Positions 1 to 9,883 are shown, counted from the stretch's first letter. The stretch is 64,000 bases of DNA from Enhydrobacter sp. (GCA_025808875.1 CP075528.1:3594473-3658472), one strand, 5' to 3'. Notes: a model not told the origin generated them from the letters alone. Numbers and translations: made by a program.

Positions 1-261
1 ATCAAGGTGAGCGGCGCCTGCACGCTGTCGAAGGAACCCTATCCCTTCCCCGACATCTGGGATCCGCTGCAGCGCGTGTTCGACGCCTGGGGCTTTGAGC
101 GCTGCCTGTGGGGCACCGACTGGACGCGCGCCTTCGCCGTCGTCGACTACGAGCAGGCCGTGAAGCCGTTCCTCGAGACCAAGCGCTTGAGCTCCTCCGA
201 GCGCGCCATGCTGATGGGCGGCGCCTGCGCCAAGGCCTACCGGTGGGAGCCGAAGCGTTAG
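1..261 (+). CDS. Amidohydrolase family protein, C-terminal fragment (cut by window edge)
   Basis: The frame is open from base 1 (ATC AAG GTG) to the TAG at 259-261, so only the last 86 residues are visible. They carry the ending typical of Amidohydro_2 (metal-dependent TIM-barrel) enzymes: a WDPLQRVFDAWG-like helix, then CLWGTDWTR, where the Asp after WGT is normally the metal and catalytic Asp, then a C-terminal NGARLY-like stretch (here GGACAKAYRW). The substrate cannot be told. Its stop codon interlocks with that of the convergent prfC gene, sharing bases 259-260. Confidence 0.75.
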   Translation: MKVSGACTLSKEPYPFPDIWDPLQRVFDAWGFERCLWGTDWTRAFAVVDYEQAVKPFLETKRLSSSERAMLMGGACAKAYRWEPKR

Positions 262-1844
262 CTGCGTTCGCGGATGTCGGAGAACTTCACCTTCGGGCTC
301 TTCTCGGCGATGTAGCCGAGCTCCCAGGCATTGCGGGCCAGGAACACCGGCGCGCCGTCGCGGTCCTCGGACATGCCGCCGCGGTTGGCCGCCATGAAGG
401 CCTCGAGGTCCGCCTTGCTGTCGGCCGAGATCCAGCGCGCGGTCTCGAACGGCGCCGGTTCCAGATCGATGTTGACGTTGTACTCGGCCTCGACGCGGGT
501 CTTCAGCACGTCGAGCTGCAGCTCGCCGACCACGCCGACGATGTGATCGCCGCCGATGACGCGGCGGAACACCTGGGTGACGCCCTCCTCGGCGAGGTCG
601 TCGAGCGCGCGCTTGAGCTGCTTGGACTTCATCGGATCCTCGAGCCGCACGCGACGCAGGATCTCGGGCGCGAAGTTGGGGATGCCGACGATCTTGATCG
701 TCTCGCCCTCGGTCAGCGTGTCGCCGACCCTCAGCACGCCATGGTTGGGCACGCCGATGATGTCACCCGGCCAGGCCTCGTCGACGATCTCGCGCTCGCG
801 GGCGAAAAAGAGAATCGGCGAGTTGACCGACAGCGTTTTACCCGTGCCCATCTGCGTGAGCTTCATGCCGCGGCGGAACTTGCCGCTGCAGAGACGCAGG
901 AAGGCGATGCGGTCGCGGTGGTTGGGGTCCATGTTGGCCTGGACCTTGAACACGAAGCCTGCGACCTTGGGCTCGGTCGGCTGGATGGCGCGCGGCTCGG
1001 CCGGCTGCGGGCGTGGCGGCGGCGCCCAGGCAACGAGCGCGTCCAAGAGCTCCTTCACGCCGAAATTGCTCAAGGCCGAGCCGAAGAACGCCGGCGTCAG
1101 GTGGCCGGCTCGATAGGACTCGAGATCGAACGCCGGATAGGCCGCACGTACCAGCTCGACTTCCTCGGCAAGCCGGGGATCGGTGATCTCGTAGTTCTCG
1201 ATCACCTCGCCGATGCGGCCCTTGTCGGCGGTGTCGAACACCAGCATGCGGTTGCGCGCGAGATCGTAGGTGCCCTTGAAGTCACGGCCCGAGCCGTGCG
1301 GCCAGCTCATCGGCGTCACGTCGAGCGCGAGCGTGGACGCGATCTCGTCCAGGAGCTCGATCGGATCCTTGGACTCGCGATCCATCTTGTTGATGAAGGT
1401 GACGATCGGCACGTCGCGCAGGCGGCAGATCTCGAACAGCTTGCGCGTGCGCGCCTCGATGCCCTTGGCGGCGTCGATCACCATGACGGCCGAATCGACG
1501 GCGGTGAGCGTGCGGTAGGTGTCCTCGCTGAAATCCTCGTGGCCCGGCGTGTCGAGGAGATTGAACACCGCGCCGCCATACTCGAAATGCATCACCGAGG
1601 TGGTGACCGAGATGCCGCGCTGCTGCTCGATCTTCATCCAGTCCGAGCGCGCCCGCCGCGCTTCGCCGCGCGCCTTGACCGCACCCGCGACATGGATGGC
1701 GCCGCCGAACAGCAGCAGCTTCTCGGTCAAGGTCGTCTTGCCGGCGTCCGGATGCGAGATGATGGCGAACGTGCGCCGCAACCCGGCCGGATGACCGGCC
1801 AGGGCTGAATCGGACGCGACAGAAGAGACGGCGGAATCGGGCAC
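258..1844 (-). CDS. prfC: Peptide chain release factor 3 (translational GTPase)
   Basis: RF3 is the GTPase that removes RF1/RF2 from the ribosome after peptide release. The 528-residue protein is almost the length of E. coli PrfC. The P-loop SHPDAGKT lies at residues 30-37, the G3 motif DTPGHEDF follows, and G4 is NKMD. Domain II and the RF3 C-terminal domain follow without a break. The start is a GTG at 1844 with a purine-rich AGGAAGAA just upstream. It gives about ten residues more at the N-terminus than the E. coli protein, so a slightly later start is possible. The gene stands alone and converges on the amidohydrolase gene with a 4 bp stop-codon overlap. Confidence 0.96.
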   Translation of the reverse strand: MPDSAVSSVASDSALAGHPAGLRRTFAIISHPDAGKTTLTEKLLLFGGAIHVAGAVKARGEARRARSDWMKIEQQRGISVTTSVMHFEYGGAVFNLLDTPGHEDFSEDTYRTLTAVDSAVMVIDAAKGIEARTRKLFEICRLRDVPIVTFINKMDRESKDPIELLDEIASTLALDVTPMSWPHGSGRDFKGTYDLARNRMLVFDTADKGRIGEVIENYEITDPRLAEEVELVRAAYPAFDLESYRAGHLTPAFFGSALSNFGVKELLDALVAWAPPPRPQPAEPRAIQPTEPKVAGFVFKVQANMDPNHRDRIAFLRLCSGKFRRGMKLTQMGTGKTLSVNSPILFFAREREIVDEAWPGDIIGVPNHGVLRVGDTLTEGETIKIVGIPNFAPEILRRVRLEDPMKSKQLKRALDDLAEEGVTQVFRRVIGGDHIVGVVGELQLDVLKTRVEAEYNVNIDLEPAPFETARWISADSKADLEAFMAANRGGMSEDRDGAPVFLARNAWELGYIAEKSPKVKFSDIRERS

Positions 1845-1920
1845 TTCTTCCTGGACCTTGAGGGGGCGGCGAGGGGGGTAGCGGAGGCGGGTGGTTACGT
1901 CAACCTCACGCTCTCAAGTC

Positions 1921-1957
1921 TCCTCTCCCCGCTAGGGAGAGAGGTTGGGAGAGGGGG
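1921..1957 (+). repeat. Palindromic intergenic repeat, copy 1
   Basis: TCCTCTCCCCGCTAGGGAGA followed by GAGGTTGGGAGAGGGGG. This is the common proteobacterial type of interspersed palindrome (CTCTCCCC.. GGGGAGAG plus a GGTTGGG-type tail). A second copy in reverse orientation lies at 2231-2269, so the two form a long-range inverted repeat enclosing the Imm27-like ORF. It can fold as a hairpin in RNA. Confidence 0.8.
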
Positions 1958-1982
1958 CAGCGACGGATAGAATGCTCAACGC

Positions 1983-2321
1983 ATGTCGCCTCCGCGCGAA
2001 CTCAATGACATCCTGGTCCTGGAGAATGGGCGGATAGTGGCACGCGGTGATGCCGTGACCATCAACGAAATGCTCGCGAACGAGCTTCAGAAGGTCGGCG
2101 TCGACGAAGGTGGTTGGACGACAATCTACAGGCATCGTGACACTGGCGAACTGTGGGAGCTCAGCTATCCGAATTCGGAGATGCATGGAGGTGGACCGCG
2201 ACGCTTGCGTTTGATGAAACATCGTCCGTACCCCCCTCACCTTACCTCTCCCCCTAGCGGGGGAGAGGAATTTGAGTGGTGGCGATCGCATGCCTGCCCC
2301 GTGCCGGCCTCTGCGAGGTGA
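1983..2321 (+). CDS. Imm27-like immunity protein (orphan; C-terminus altered)
   Basis: The first 78 or so residues match what I know of the Imm27 family of polymorphic-toxin immunity proteins: an NGRIVARGDA segment, a helix, then WTTIYRHRDTGELWELSYP and the family signature SEMHGGGP. Proteins of this family are small and cytosolic and neutralise a cognate toxin. The normal family ending after RLRL is missing. From about position 2231 the frame reads through palindromic repeat copy 2 and into the antisense of the toxin remnant, adding some 28 unrelated residues. No polymorphic toxin is visible nearby, so this is either an orphan immunity gene or a decaying one. There is no convincing ribosome binding site before the ATG at 1983. 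Confidence 0.6.
   Translation: MSPPRELNDILVLENGRIVARGDAVTINEMLANELQKVGVDEGGWTTIYRHRDTGELWELSYPNSEMHGGGPRRLRLMKHRPYPPHLTSPPSGGEEFEWWRSHACPVPASAR
2231..2269 (-). repeat. Palindromic intergenic repeat, copy 2 (inverted)
   Basis: Read on the minus strand this is TCCTCTCCCCCGCTAGGGGG followed by AGAGGTAAGGTGAGGGGGG, the same element as 1921-1957 with a few changes. It sits exactly where the toxin remnant on the minus strand stops looking like a toxin and where the Imm27-like ORF on the plus strand loses its family ending. Insertion of the repeat therefore probably disrupted both 3' ends. Confidence 0.8.
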
Positions 2322-2434
2322 TGGGGACAGGAAGAGCGCCGTCGGATCATGGCCTGCCGCCCGGTCCCTTCGCCCCGCTCGGCCTGTCTCTTCCAGAGAC
2401 ACGAGAACTCGCAGACCTCGCCGAACTCAAACAC
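2254..2434 (-). pseudogene. PemK-like toxin remnant
   Basis: From a possible GTG at 2434 the minus strand reads FEFGEVCEFSCLWKRQAERG, then EGTGRQA. This resembles the start of PemK-like growth inhibitors that pair with small Phd-type antitoxins. After at least one frameshift and an apparent internal deletion, a second frame gives PITSQRPARGRHAIATTQI, close to the PITSQRP..GR.A.EIP block of that family. It then runs into the palindromic repeat and a TAG at 2254-2256. Order (antitoxin upstream, toxin immediately downstream) fits a type II toxin-antitoxin pair. No functional toxin can be made. Confidence 0.6.
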
Positions 2435-2436
2435 GC

Positions 2437-2692
2437 CTATCGGCGCTTCGGCCGATTCAATATGGCGTCCAAACCCTCGTCGAGTTGCCGGCCGATCTCC
2501 TTGGGCACGTCGTCGAGGGAATAGGCTTCGGCGCCCGGCCGCCCGGCCGCCCGGCGAGCCGCCTGAAGTAGTCGGCGGGAACGAGCACGAGCATTCCTTG
2601 CCGCGCTTGGTCAGCACGACGGGTGACTTGAGCGCCTCCTCGAGGACCGCGCAGGGCGTTTTGCTGACATCTCTGAAGGAAAAGGACTTCAT
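2437..2692 (-). pseudogene. Phd/YefM-type antitoxin, broken by two frameshifts
   Basis: The ATG at 2692 starts MKSFSFRDVSKTPCAVLEEA and continues LKSPVVLTKRGKE, a typical Phd/YefM N-terminus (DNA-binding half). One base is then missing (GGAATG where GGAAATG is expected, forward 2592-2597). Restoring it gives MLVLVPADYFRRLAGRPG. A second lesion follows: the 8-mer at 2532-2555 is present three times where two copies would keep the frame. With both repaired the protein ends AEAYSLDDVPKEIGRQLDEG, LDAILNRPKRR and a TAG at 2437-2439, about 83 residues in all. The sequence directly shows both breaks; the ancestral function is inferred from the family pattern. Confidence 0.75.
2532..2555. repeat. Three perfect tandem copies of CGCCCGGC
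   Basis: Copies at 2532-2539, 2540-2547 and 2548-2555. Two copies would leave the antitoxin reading frame intact, so the third is a plausible slippage duplication that helped to kill the gene. Confidence 0.9.
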
Positions 2693-2726
2693 GTAGGTAT
2701 ATTAGCTGAAATGGTTCAGCGCGCTT

Positions 2727-4355
2727 TCATGCGTGCTGCCGCCGCTTCAACGCCCGGAGGTCGATGATGTCCGGGAGGCTGCGCGGATCGGTGCCGGCGG
2801 GATAGATGGTGTGCTTCTGGATCTTCTGCGTTCCGGTCGTCGGCAAGCTCGGCACGACGTGGATCCAGCCCGGCGGCTTGTAGTAGGCCAGCCGCTCGTT
2901 GCAGTGCTGGAACAGCGCCGTTGCCGCCTCCCTGGCCGGCCGGTCGCGCTTCAGCACGACGCAGGCCAGCACCTCCTCGTCGCGCAGCTCGTCGGGCACC
3001 GCCATCACCGCCGCCTGCTGCACGTCCGGATGGGTCAGCAGCACCGCCTCGACCTCGGCAGCGGCGATGTTCTCGCCCGAGCGGCGGATGATGTTCTTCT
3101 TGCGCTCGACGAAATGCAGCATGCCGTCCGGGCCGCGCCACACCACGTCGCCGGTGTGGAACCAGCCGCCCTTCCACGATGCCTCGGTGGCCGCGTCGTC
3201 CTTGAGATAGCCCGAGAAGCAGCCGCGGCGCGGCGTCGCCGCCGAGTGCCGCACGAGCAACTCCCCGGGCATCTCGCTGGGCACATCGCGGTCTTCGTCG
3301 TCGATGACGCGGACGTCGATGCCCGGCACGGCGCGGCCGAAGGCGCGGGTGCCGACCTGGCGCGGCTCGACGGTGTCGCCCAGCACACGCACCATCTCGG
3401 TCATGCCCCACAGCTCGATCATGGGAAAGCCGAAGCGCTTCTCGAACGCGGCGTGCAGCTCGGGCTCGATGCCGGCGCCGATGCCGAAGCGGACCTTGTG
3501 GCGCCGCTCGTGCTCGCCGGGCGGCAGCTTGAGCAGCACCGGCGCGATGACGCCGAGATAGTGCACGATGGTGGCGCCCGTCTCGGCGACCTCGCGCCAC
3601 CAGTGCTGGGCGTGGAAGCGGTCGGGCTGGATCTGGCAGTTGCCGGTCAGGATGGCGCCCATCAGGGAAACCACGCCGGCGTTGGCGTGATAGAGCGGCA
3701 GGGGATTGTAGATGCGGTCGGCCGCGAGCCTCAGGCCGGCGATGCCGCCGAGCGAGGCGTACCAGGCGCCTGAGGCGATCTCGTAGCCGTGCGACAGCAC
3801 GCAGCCCTTGGGCCGCCCGGTGGTGCCCGACGTGTAGAGGATGCTGGCCGGCGTCTCGGGCCGGGGCTCGAAGCCGCGCGCCGCGCGCGACGCCGCCGTC
3901 ACGCCGTCGGGGAAGGTTTCCGATACGACGACAGGCGGACGGTGGGCGCTCTCGGCCAGCGCCTGCTCGATCGAGGCCCGCCGTGAGCCGAGCGTCACGA
4001 CCAGATCGGGCTCGCTGTGGTCGATCAGGTAGGCGATCTCGGCGGCGCGGTAGTCGGGATTGATCGGCACGCAGCAGATGCCGAGGCTGTTGAGCGCCAG
4101 CGTGTGCAGGACATGCTCGGGGCGGTTCTCCAGCAATGTCGCGATTCTGTGGCCGACGCCGTAGTCCGCTCGCCGGTAGACGGTTGCCAGCTCCCCGATC
4201 CGCCGGCCAGCCTCGCCATAGGTGATCTCGAAGCCCGCGGGAAGGTAGTCGCGCGCGTCGTTGGCCGGCACCGCGAGGAACGGACGATCGGCATGTGCCG
4301 CCACGGCCTTGGCGAAGGCGGCGGCGATGGTCGTGTTGTCCATGATCTCGGCCAT
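2727..4355 (-). CDS. AMP-dependent acyl-CoA synthetase/ligase
   Basis: A 542-residue member of the ANL adenylating family, which activates a carboxylic acid as acyl-AMP and transfers it to CoA. Visible motifs in order: ILYTSGTTGRPKGC (A3, ATP phosphate loop), ELWGMTEM (A5), GWFHTGDVVW (A7, ribose Asp), then the hinge and A8 region RKKNIIRRSGENIAAAEVE, and a C-terminal TGTQKIQKH carrying the catalytic Lys. It is the caiC/crotonobetaine-CoA ligase-like type rather than acetyl-CoA synthetase. Substrate unknown. Two in-frame ATGs (4355 and 4343) are possible starts. It is read in the same direction as uup and begins 35 bp after it, so the two may be co-transcribed. Confidence 0.88.
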   Translation of the reverse strand: MAEIMDNTTIAAAFAKAVAAHADRPFLAVPANDARDYLPAGFEITYGEAGRRIGELATVYRRADYGVGHRIATLLENRPEHVLHTLALNSLGICCVPINPDYRAAEIAYLIDHSEPDLVVTLGSRRASIEQALAESAHRPPVVVSETFPDGVTAASRAARGFEPRPETPASILYTSGTTGRPKGCVLSHGYEIASGAWYASLGGIAGLRLAADRIYNPLPLYHANAGVVSLMGAILTGNCQIQPDRFHAQHWWREVAETGATIVHYLGVIAPVLLKLPPGEHERRHKVRFGIGAGIEPELHAAFEKRFGFPMIELWGMTEMVRVLGDTVEPRQVGTRAFGRAVPGIDVRVIDDEDRDVPSEMPGELLVRHSAATPRRGCFSGYLKDDAATEASWKGGWFHTGDVVWRGPDGMLHFVERKKNIIRRSGENIAAAEVEAVLLTHPDVQQAAVMAVPDELRDEEVLACVVLKRDRPAREAATALFQHCNERLAYYKPPGWIHVVPSLPTTGTQKIQKHTIYPAGTDPRSLPDIIDLRALKRRQHA

Positions 4356-4390
4356 GCCGGAGGATACCCGGTTCGGAGCGGCCAAGGCAC

Positions 4391-6172
<1,782 letters not shown>

Positions 6173-6236
6173 GGAGCCGGCTCTCTTGGCCGAACCTGTC
6201 CACGACGGCAAGGCCCGAACCGCGCTACAGTCGGCC

Positions 6237-7148
6237 ATGCTGCGGGTCGTGGGGGAGCCGAGGCGGATCGAGCGTGCCATCAAGCGCCTGGCCGGCGCGC
6301 TGAAGGGCGTTCCGGCGCGCGGCGTGCGGCTCACCTGGCGCGGCGGTGAGCTGCGCACCACCATCCACTGGGCCCGCGACGACCAGTTCTGGTGGGCCTT
6401 CGAATCGCGCACCGCGCGCCAGACGTTGCTGCTCGGCCATGCGCCCCGTCCGCCGACCCGCCGCGAGAGCATCACCTGCGAGATCAACCTGCCGCGCGTG
6501 GGCGCCGATCGAAGGGTCGCCGGCATCGTCGCATCGGACGAGGCGGGCGCGCTCTACCTCGCCCACTCCGGCCGCCTCAGCAAGTCCGGTTTCCGCGAAT
6601 TCCTGGCCGACGGCGTATGGCGCGACCTTCGCTGGCCCGATGGCGGGGAGTCCGAGGCGCTGGTCATCGCGCCGCTCGACAATCCGCGGCTGACGCGGCT
6701 GTTGGGCCAGTTCGTCGACGCGGTGCGCCGCTTCAAGGCGGGCGAGATGCCCGCCGGATCGACCGGGCTTTGCCTCGGACCCGGCCCCGGCGATTCGGCG
6801 GCAGTGGCGTGCGACCGGCGGCTGGTCGATGCGTCGCTGCATGAGGAGCTCGCCAAGCGCGGGCTGCTCGGCGGCGCGCGCGACCTCTTCTCGCTGGCGG
6901 GCGGAGGACCGCAGCCGCTGTTCGCCCTGGTCGCCGACGGCGAGCCGGAGGAGCTCGTCAGGGCGGTCGGCGCACTGTCGCTCGCCTCGGCGCGCGGCGG
7001 TCCGGACATGCGGCCGATCCTGGTGGCGCCGCAGGCATTGGCCGAGGGCGACGGCGCGGCACTCGACGCGCTGCCCTTCGCGCTGGTGCGCTTCCGCTGG
7101 CGTGGGGCGCGCGCGGTGTTTGACGGGTTGGACGACGCGCTGGCATGA
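6237..7148 (+). CDS. Conserved hypothetical protein, 303 residues
   Basis: I do not recognise this protein. It is soluble, with no signal peptide or membrane helix. The first half has a run of Trp/Arg-rich beta-like segments (VRLTWRGGELRTTIHW, then FWWAFESRTARQTLLLG) and a phrase RVAGIVASDEAGALYLAHSG. The second half is Gly/Ala/Leu-rich and looks helical. The family may be used for DNA- or ligand-binding, but nothing catalytic stands out. The ATG at 6237 leaves a 64 bp divergent gap to uup; an in-frame ATG at 6171 would overlap the uup start and is less likely. It is followed 10 bp later by the DUF1491 gene, so they may share a transcript. Confidence 0.65.
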   Translation: MLRVVGEPRRIERAIKRLAGALKGVPARGVRLTWRGGELRTTIHWARDDQFWWAFESRTARQTLLLGHAPRPPTRRESITCEINLPRVGADRRVAGIVASDEAGALYLAHSGRLSKSGFREFLADGVWRDLRWPDGGESEALVIAPLDNPRLTRLLGQFVDAVRRFKAGEMPAGSTGLCLGPGPGDSAAVACDRRLVDASLHEELAKRGLLGGARDLFSLAGGGPQPLFALVADGEPEELVRAVGALSLASARGGPDMRPILVAPQALAEGDGAALDALPFALVRFRWRGARAVFDGLDDALA

Positions 7149-7158
7149 CGGTCCCACC

Positions 7159-7494
7159 ATGGTGATGGGCCTGACCACGGGACTTTGGGTGAGCGCGCAG
7201 GTGCGGCTGTGCGACCGCGCCTTCATCCCCGCGACCATCGTGCGGCACGGCCACGACGAGGCCGGCACGGTGCTGGTCAAGATCAACCGCTTCGAGGCGG
7301 GCGTCACGGTCTACGCTCAGGCGACCTCGCTCGACGGCGAGCCGGCGTGGAGTCGCGGCACCGGACCCAAGCCGGTCACCGAGGCCGAGGCCGACGCCTA
7401 CATCGAACGCCAGGTGAAGTACGATCCCGACGTCTGGGTGCTCGAGATCGAGGACCGCAAGGGCCAGTACAAACTGGACGGACGAATCGTGTAG
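7159..7494 (+). CDS. DUF1491 family protein
   Basis: A 111-residue cytosolic protein matching the DUF1491 pattern: a start ending in LWVSAQVRLCDRAFIPATIV, the block GTVLVKINRFEAGVTVYAQ, then PVTEAEADAYIERQ and a C-terminal DPDVWVLEIEDRKG. The family is essentially restricted to Alphaproteobacteria and has no known function, which supports the taxonomic call. It begins 10 bp after the preceding hypothetical gene and converges on nlpD with a 4 bp gap. Confidence 0.85.
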   Translation: MVMGLTTGLWVSAQVRLCDRAFIPATIVRHGHDEAGTVLVKINRFEAGVTVYAQATSLDGEPAWSRGTGPKPVTEAEADAYIERQVKYDPDVWVLEIEDRKGQYKLDGRIV

Positions 7495-7498
7495 CCCG

Positions 7499-8374
7499 TC
7501 ACGGCTGCGGCAGCACCGTCACCGGATCGACGGTCTTGTTGCCGCGACGGACCTCGAAATGCAGGCGGGGCTCGGTCGAGGTGCCCGACGTGCCGACCTT
7601 GGCGATGGCCTGGCCCCTCTTCACCGTGTCGCCCTTCTTGACCAGCAGCTGTTCGTTGTAGCCGTAGGCGGTGATGTAGCCGCCCTTGTGGCTGACCAGC
7701 AGCAGGTTGCCCATGCCGCGCACTTCGTTGCCGGCATAGACGACGGTGCCGGCGTCGGCCGCCTTGACCGCCTCGCCCCGTTCCGCCGCGATGTCGATGC
7801 CGTCGTTCTGCTGGCCGTCGGCGCCCTGGCCGTAGGTCGACACGACCCTGCCCTTGACCGGCCAGGCAAAGCGCGGCGTTGCGGCCGCGACCGTGACTTC
7901 CTTGGCGGGCGGTGGCGCGAGTTGAACCGGTTCGCCGGCCGCGGGCTTGGCGGCGGCGGCCGCCTCGGGCGGCGGCAGGTCGTCCTTCTTGACGGCCGAC
8001 GGCGCCGAGGTGGAGGCCGCCTGGGTCGACGTCGCGTTCTGCGGCATCACCACCTTGGCGCCGGGAATTTCGATCGACTGGCCGGCACGCAGCGAATAGG
8101 GCGCCTGCAGCCTGTTGCGGTCGATGATGGTCTGGCTCGACACGCCGAAGCGCTCGGCGACGCCGTCGACGGTGTCCTTGTCCCGGGCGACATAGACCGG
8201 CACGGCCTGCGGGCCGGCGGCCGATCCGGGATACTCTATGGTGCCTTCGCGAGCGCCATAGAGGATGCGATCCATGGGAGTGCAGGCGCCGAGCGCAGCC
8301 GAAACCGCCGCCGTTATGATCAGCGTACGTGTCCAGCCGGCCCTTCGCGAGGGGAAGCGAGGGGCTCTTTTCAT
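7499..8374 (-). CDS. nlpD: NlpD-like lipoprotein: LysM plus catalytically degenerate LytM (M23) domain
   Basis: A 291-residue outer-membrane lipoprotein candidate with signal helix and lipobox ALGAC (Cys31). A LysM peptidoglycan-binding domain spans about residues 58-103, a Pro/Ala-rich linker about 110-165, and a LytM domain about 170-288. The active-site metal ligands are not all there: the HxxxD motif reads NDGID (Asn190, Asp194) and HxH reads RLH (Arg270). E. coli NlpD is degenerate in the same way and works by activating cell-wall amidases at division. Gene order surE-pcm-nlpD matches gammaproteobacteria, but no rpoS follows. The role as a division amidase activator is inferred from family and synteny. 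Confidence 0.85.
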   Translation of the reverse strand: MKRAPRFPSRRAGWTRTLIITAAVSAALGACTPMDRILYGAREGTIEYPGSAAGPQAVPVYVARDKDTVDGVAERFGVSSQTIIDRNRLQAPYSLRAGQSIEIPGAKVVMPQNATSTQAASTSAPSAVKKDDLPPPEAAAAAKPAAGEPVQLAPPPAKEVTVAAATPRFAWPVKGRVVSTYGQGADGQQNDGIDIAAERGEAVKAADAGTVVYAGNEVRGMGNLLLVSHKGGYITAYGYNEQLLVKKGDTVKRGQAIAKVGTSGTSTEPRLHFEVRRGNKTVDPVTVLPQP

Positions 8375-8437
8375 GCCGCTACTCTACTGCATGACGATTC
8401 CGGCGGGAATCCGGCGCGCGTCGATTTTTTGACCCTT

Positions 8438-9094
8438 TCAGCCCTGGCCGAGGACCGGCAGGGCGCCGGCCACCAAGGGCACGAAGCGCACCGGCATCAG
8501 GGTGTCGCGCTGCAGGCCGCTCTCGCTCTTGACGATGCGCTCGACGACCTGGCTGGTCGGGTCGCGGCCGACCGGCACGATCAGGATGCCGCCCAGGGCA
8601 AGTTGGTCGATCAGCGCCTGCGGCCGTTCCTCGGCGGCGGCGGTGACGATGATGCGGTCGAACGGCGCCTGGCCCGGCCAGCCCTTGCTGCCGTCGCCGA
8701 CGTCGAACACGACGTTGTAGATGCCGAGCCCGATCAGCAGGCGCTCGGCCTCCTTCGACAGCGGCTTGAAGCGCTCGACCGTGTAGACGCGGCGCGACAG
8801 CTTGGCGAGGATCGCCGCCTGGTAGCCCGAGCCGGTGCCGATCTCGAGCACCTTCATGCGCGGACCGACGCGCAGCGCCTCGGTCATCGCCGCGACGACC
8901 AGCGGCTGGCTGATGGTCTGACCGAAGGCGATCGGCAGCGCGGTGTTCTCCCAGGCGCGCTCGGCGAAGGCCGGCAGCACGAAGCGCTCGCGGTCGACCG
9001 CGGCGATGGCCCCCAGCACATTCTCGTCCGAAATGCCCGACTGCCGCAGTTCGGCGATCAGGCGTTGCATGGCGGCGACGTTCATCGCGGCCAT
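8438..9094 (-). CDS. pcm: Protein-L-isoaspartate O-methyltransferase
   Basis: PIMT uses S-adenosylmethionine to methylate isoaspartyl residues in damaged proteins so that they can revert to aspartate. The 218-residue protein has the usual length and motifs: an N-terminal MQRLIAELRQSGI helix, the FVLPAFAERAWENTALPI substrate region, IGFGQTISQP-like AFGQTISQP, the SAM-binding loop VLEIGTGSGYQAAIL, and FDRIIVTAAAEERP. It starts 6 bp after surE and belongs to the long minus-strand cluster. Confidence 0.95.
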   Translation of the reverse strand: MAAMNVAAMQRLIAELRQSGISDENVLGAIAAVDRERFVLPAFAERAWENTALPIAFGQTISQPLVVAAMTEALRVGPRMKVLEIGTGSGYQAAILAKLSRRVYTVERFKPLSKEAERLLIGLGIYNVVFDVGDGSKGWPGQAPFDRIIVTAAAEERPQALIDQLALGGILIVPVGRDPTSQVVERIVKSESGLQRDTLMPVRFVPLVAGALPVLGQG

Positions 9095-9100
9095 CGGCCG

Positions 9101-9883
9101 TCAGCCGCCCGCGAACAACGCGCCAAATTTGCGGCGCGTCGCCTCGTGCGTGAGGTCGAGATGCAGGGGCGTCACCGAGACGTAGCCCGAGCGCACCGCC
9201 GTGATGTCGCTTTCCTCGTCGCGGTCGTGCTCGCCGGGCGCATAGGCGATCCAGTAGTAGGTGCCGCCGCGCGGGTCGGTGCGCTCGTCGATGTAGCCGC
9301 CGAAGGCGCGCACGCCCTGCCGGGTCACCTTGATGCCCTTGACGTCGGCCGCCACGACATCGGGGAAGTTCACGTTGACCAGCACGTTCTTCGGGATGCC
9401 GCCGGCCAGCACGCGGCGCGCGATATCGGCGCCGAACTGGGTCGCCGTCTCCCATTTCAGCGGATGGGGATGGGTGTAGGCCTGGCTGAAGGCGATCGAG
9501 GGGACACCGAGCAGGCAGCCTTCCATGGCGCCGGCGATCGTGCCCGAATAGGTCACGTCGTCGGCCATGTTCGAGCCGCGATTGACGCCCGACAGCACGA
9601 TGTCGGGCTTGCGCGCCTTCAGCAGATGCTTGACCGCGAACAGCACGCAGTCGGTCGGCGTGCCCTCGACGGCATACTTGGTCTCGCTGAGCTGGCGCGC
9701 GCGCACCGGATGGGTGAGCGACAGCGAATGGCCGGCCCCGCTCTGGTTGTACTCCGGCGCCACCACCCAGACGTCGGGCGAGAGCTGGCTCGCGATGTCG
9801 ATCATCGCCTGCAGGCCCGGCGCGTTGATGCCGTCGTCGTTGGTGACGAGGATGCGCGCCTTGGCGATCTGCTGCGGCGTCAT
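9101..9883 (-). CDS. surE: 5'/3'-nucleotidase SurE
   Basis: A 260-residue metal-dependent nucleoside monophosphatase acting in stationary-phase survival. Metal-binding motifs are intact: [14 protein letters not shown] at the N-terminus, [15 protein letters not shown], and [19 protein letters not shown]. The start ATG at 9883 overlaps the stop of serS by 4 bp (ATGA), so translation is probably coupled. It is followed 6 bp later by pcm, the usual partner. Confidence 0.96.
   Translation of the reverse strand: MTPQQIAKARILVTNDDGINAPGLQAMIDIASQLSPDVWVVAPEYNQSGAGHSLSLTHPVRARQLSETKYAVEGTPTDCVLFAVKHLLKARKPDIVLSGVNRGSNMADDVTYSGTIAGAMEGCLLGVPSIAFSQAYTHPHPLKWETATQFGADIARRVLAGGIPKNVLVNVNFPDVVAADVKGIKVTRQGVRAFGGYIDERTDPRGGTYYWIAYAPGEHDRDEESDITAVRSGYVSVTPLHLDLTHEATRRKFGALFAGG

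Noticed and set aside
108..1808. A 566-codon plus-strand frame opposite prfC
   Set aside because: Antisense shadow of prfC with repetitive Arg/Asp/Leu content.
1921..2269. Treating the paired palindromic repeats as terminal repeats of an insertion sequence
   Set aside because: No transposase lies between them and no target duplication was seen. They look like dispersed intergenic palindromes.
7499..8374. An active M23 endopeptidase
   Set aside because: Two metal-ligand positions are replaced (Asn190 and Arg270), so hydrolysis is unlikely.
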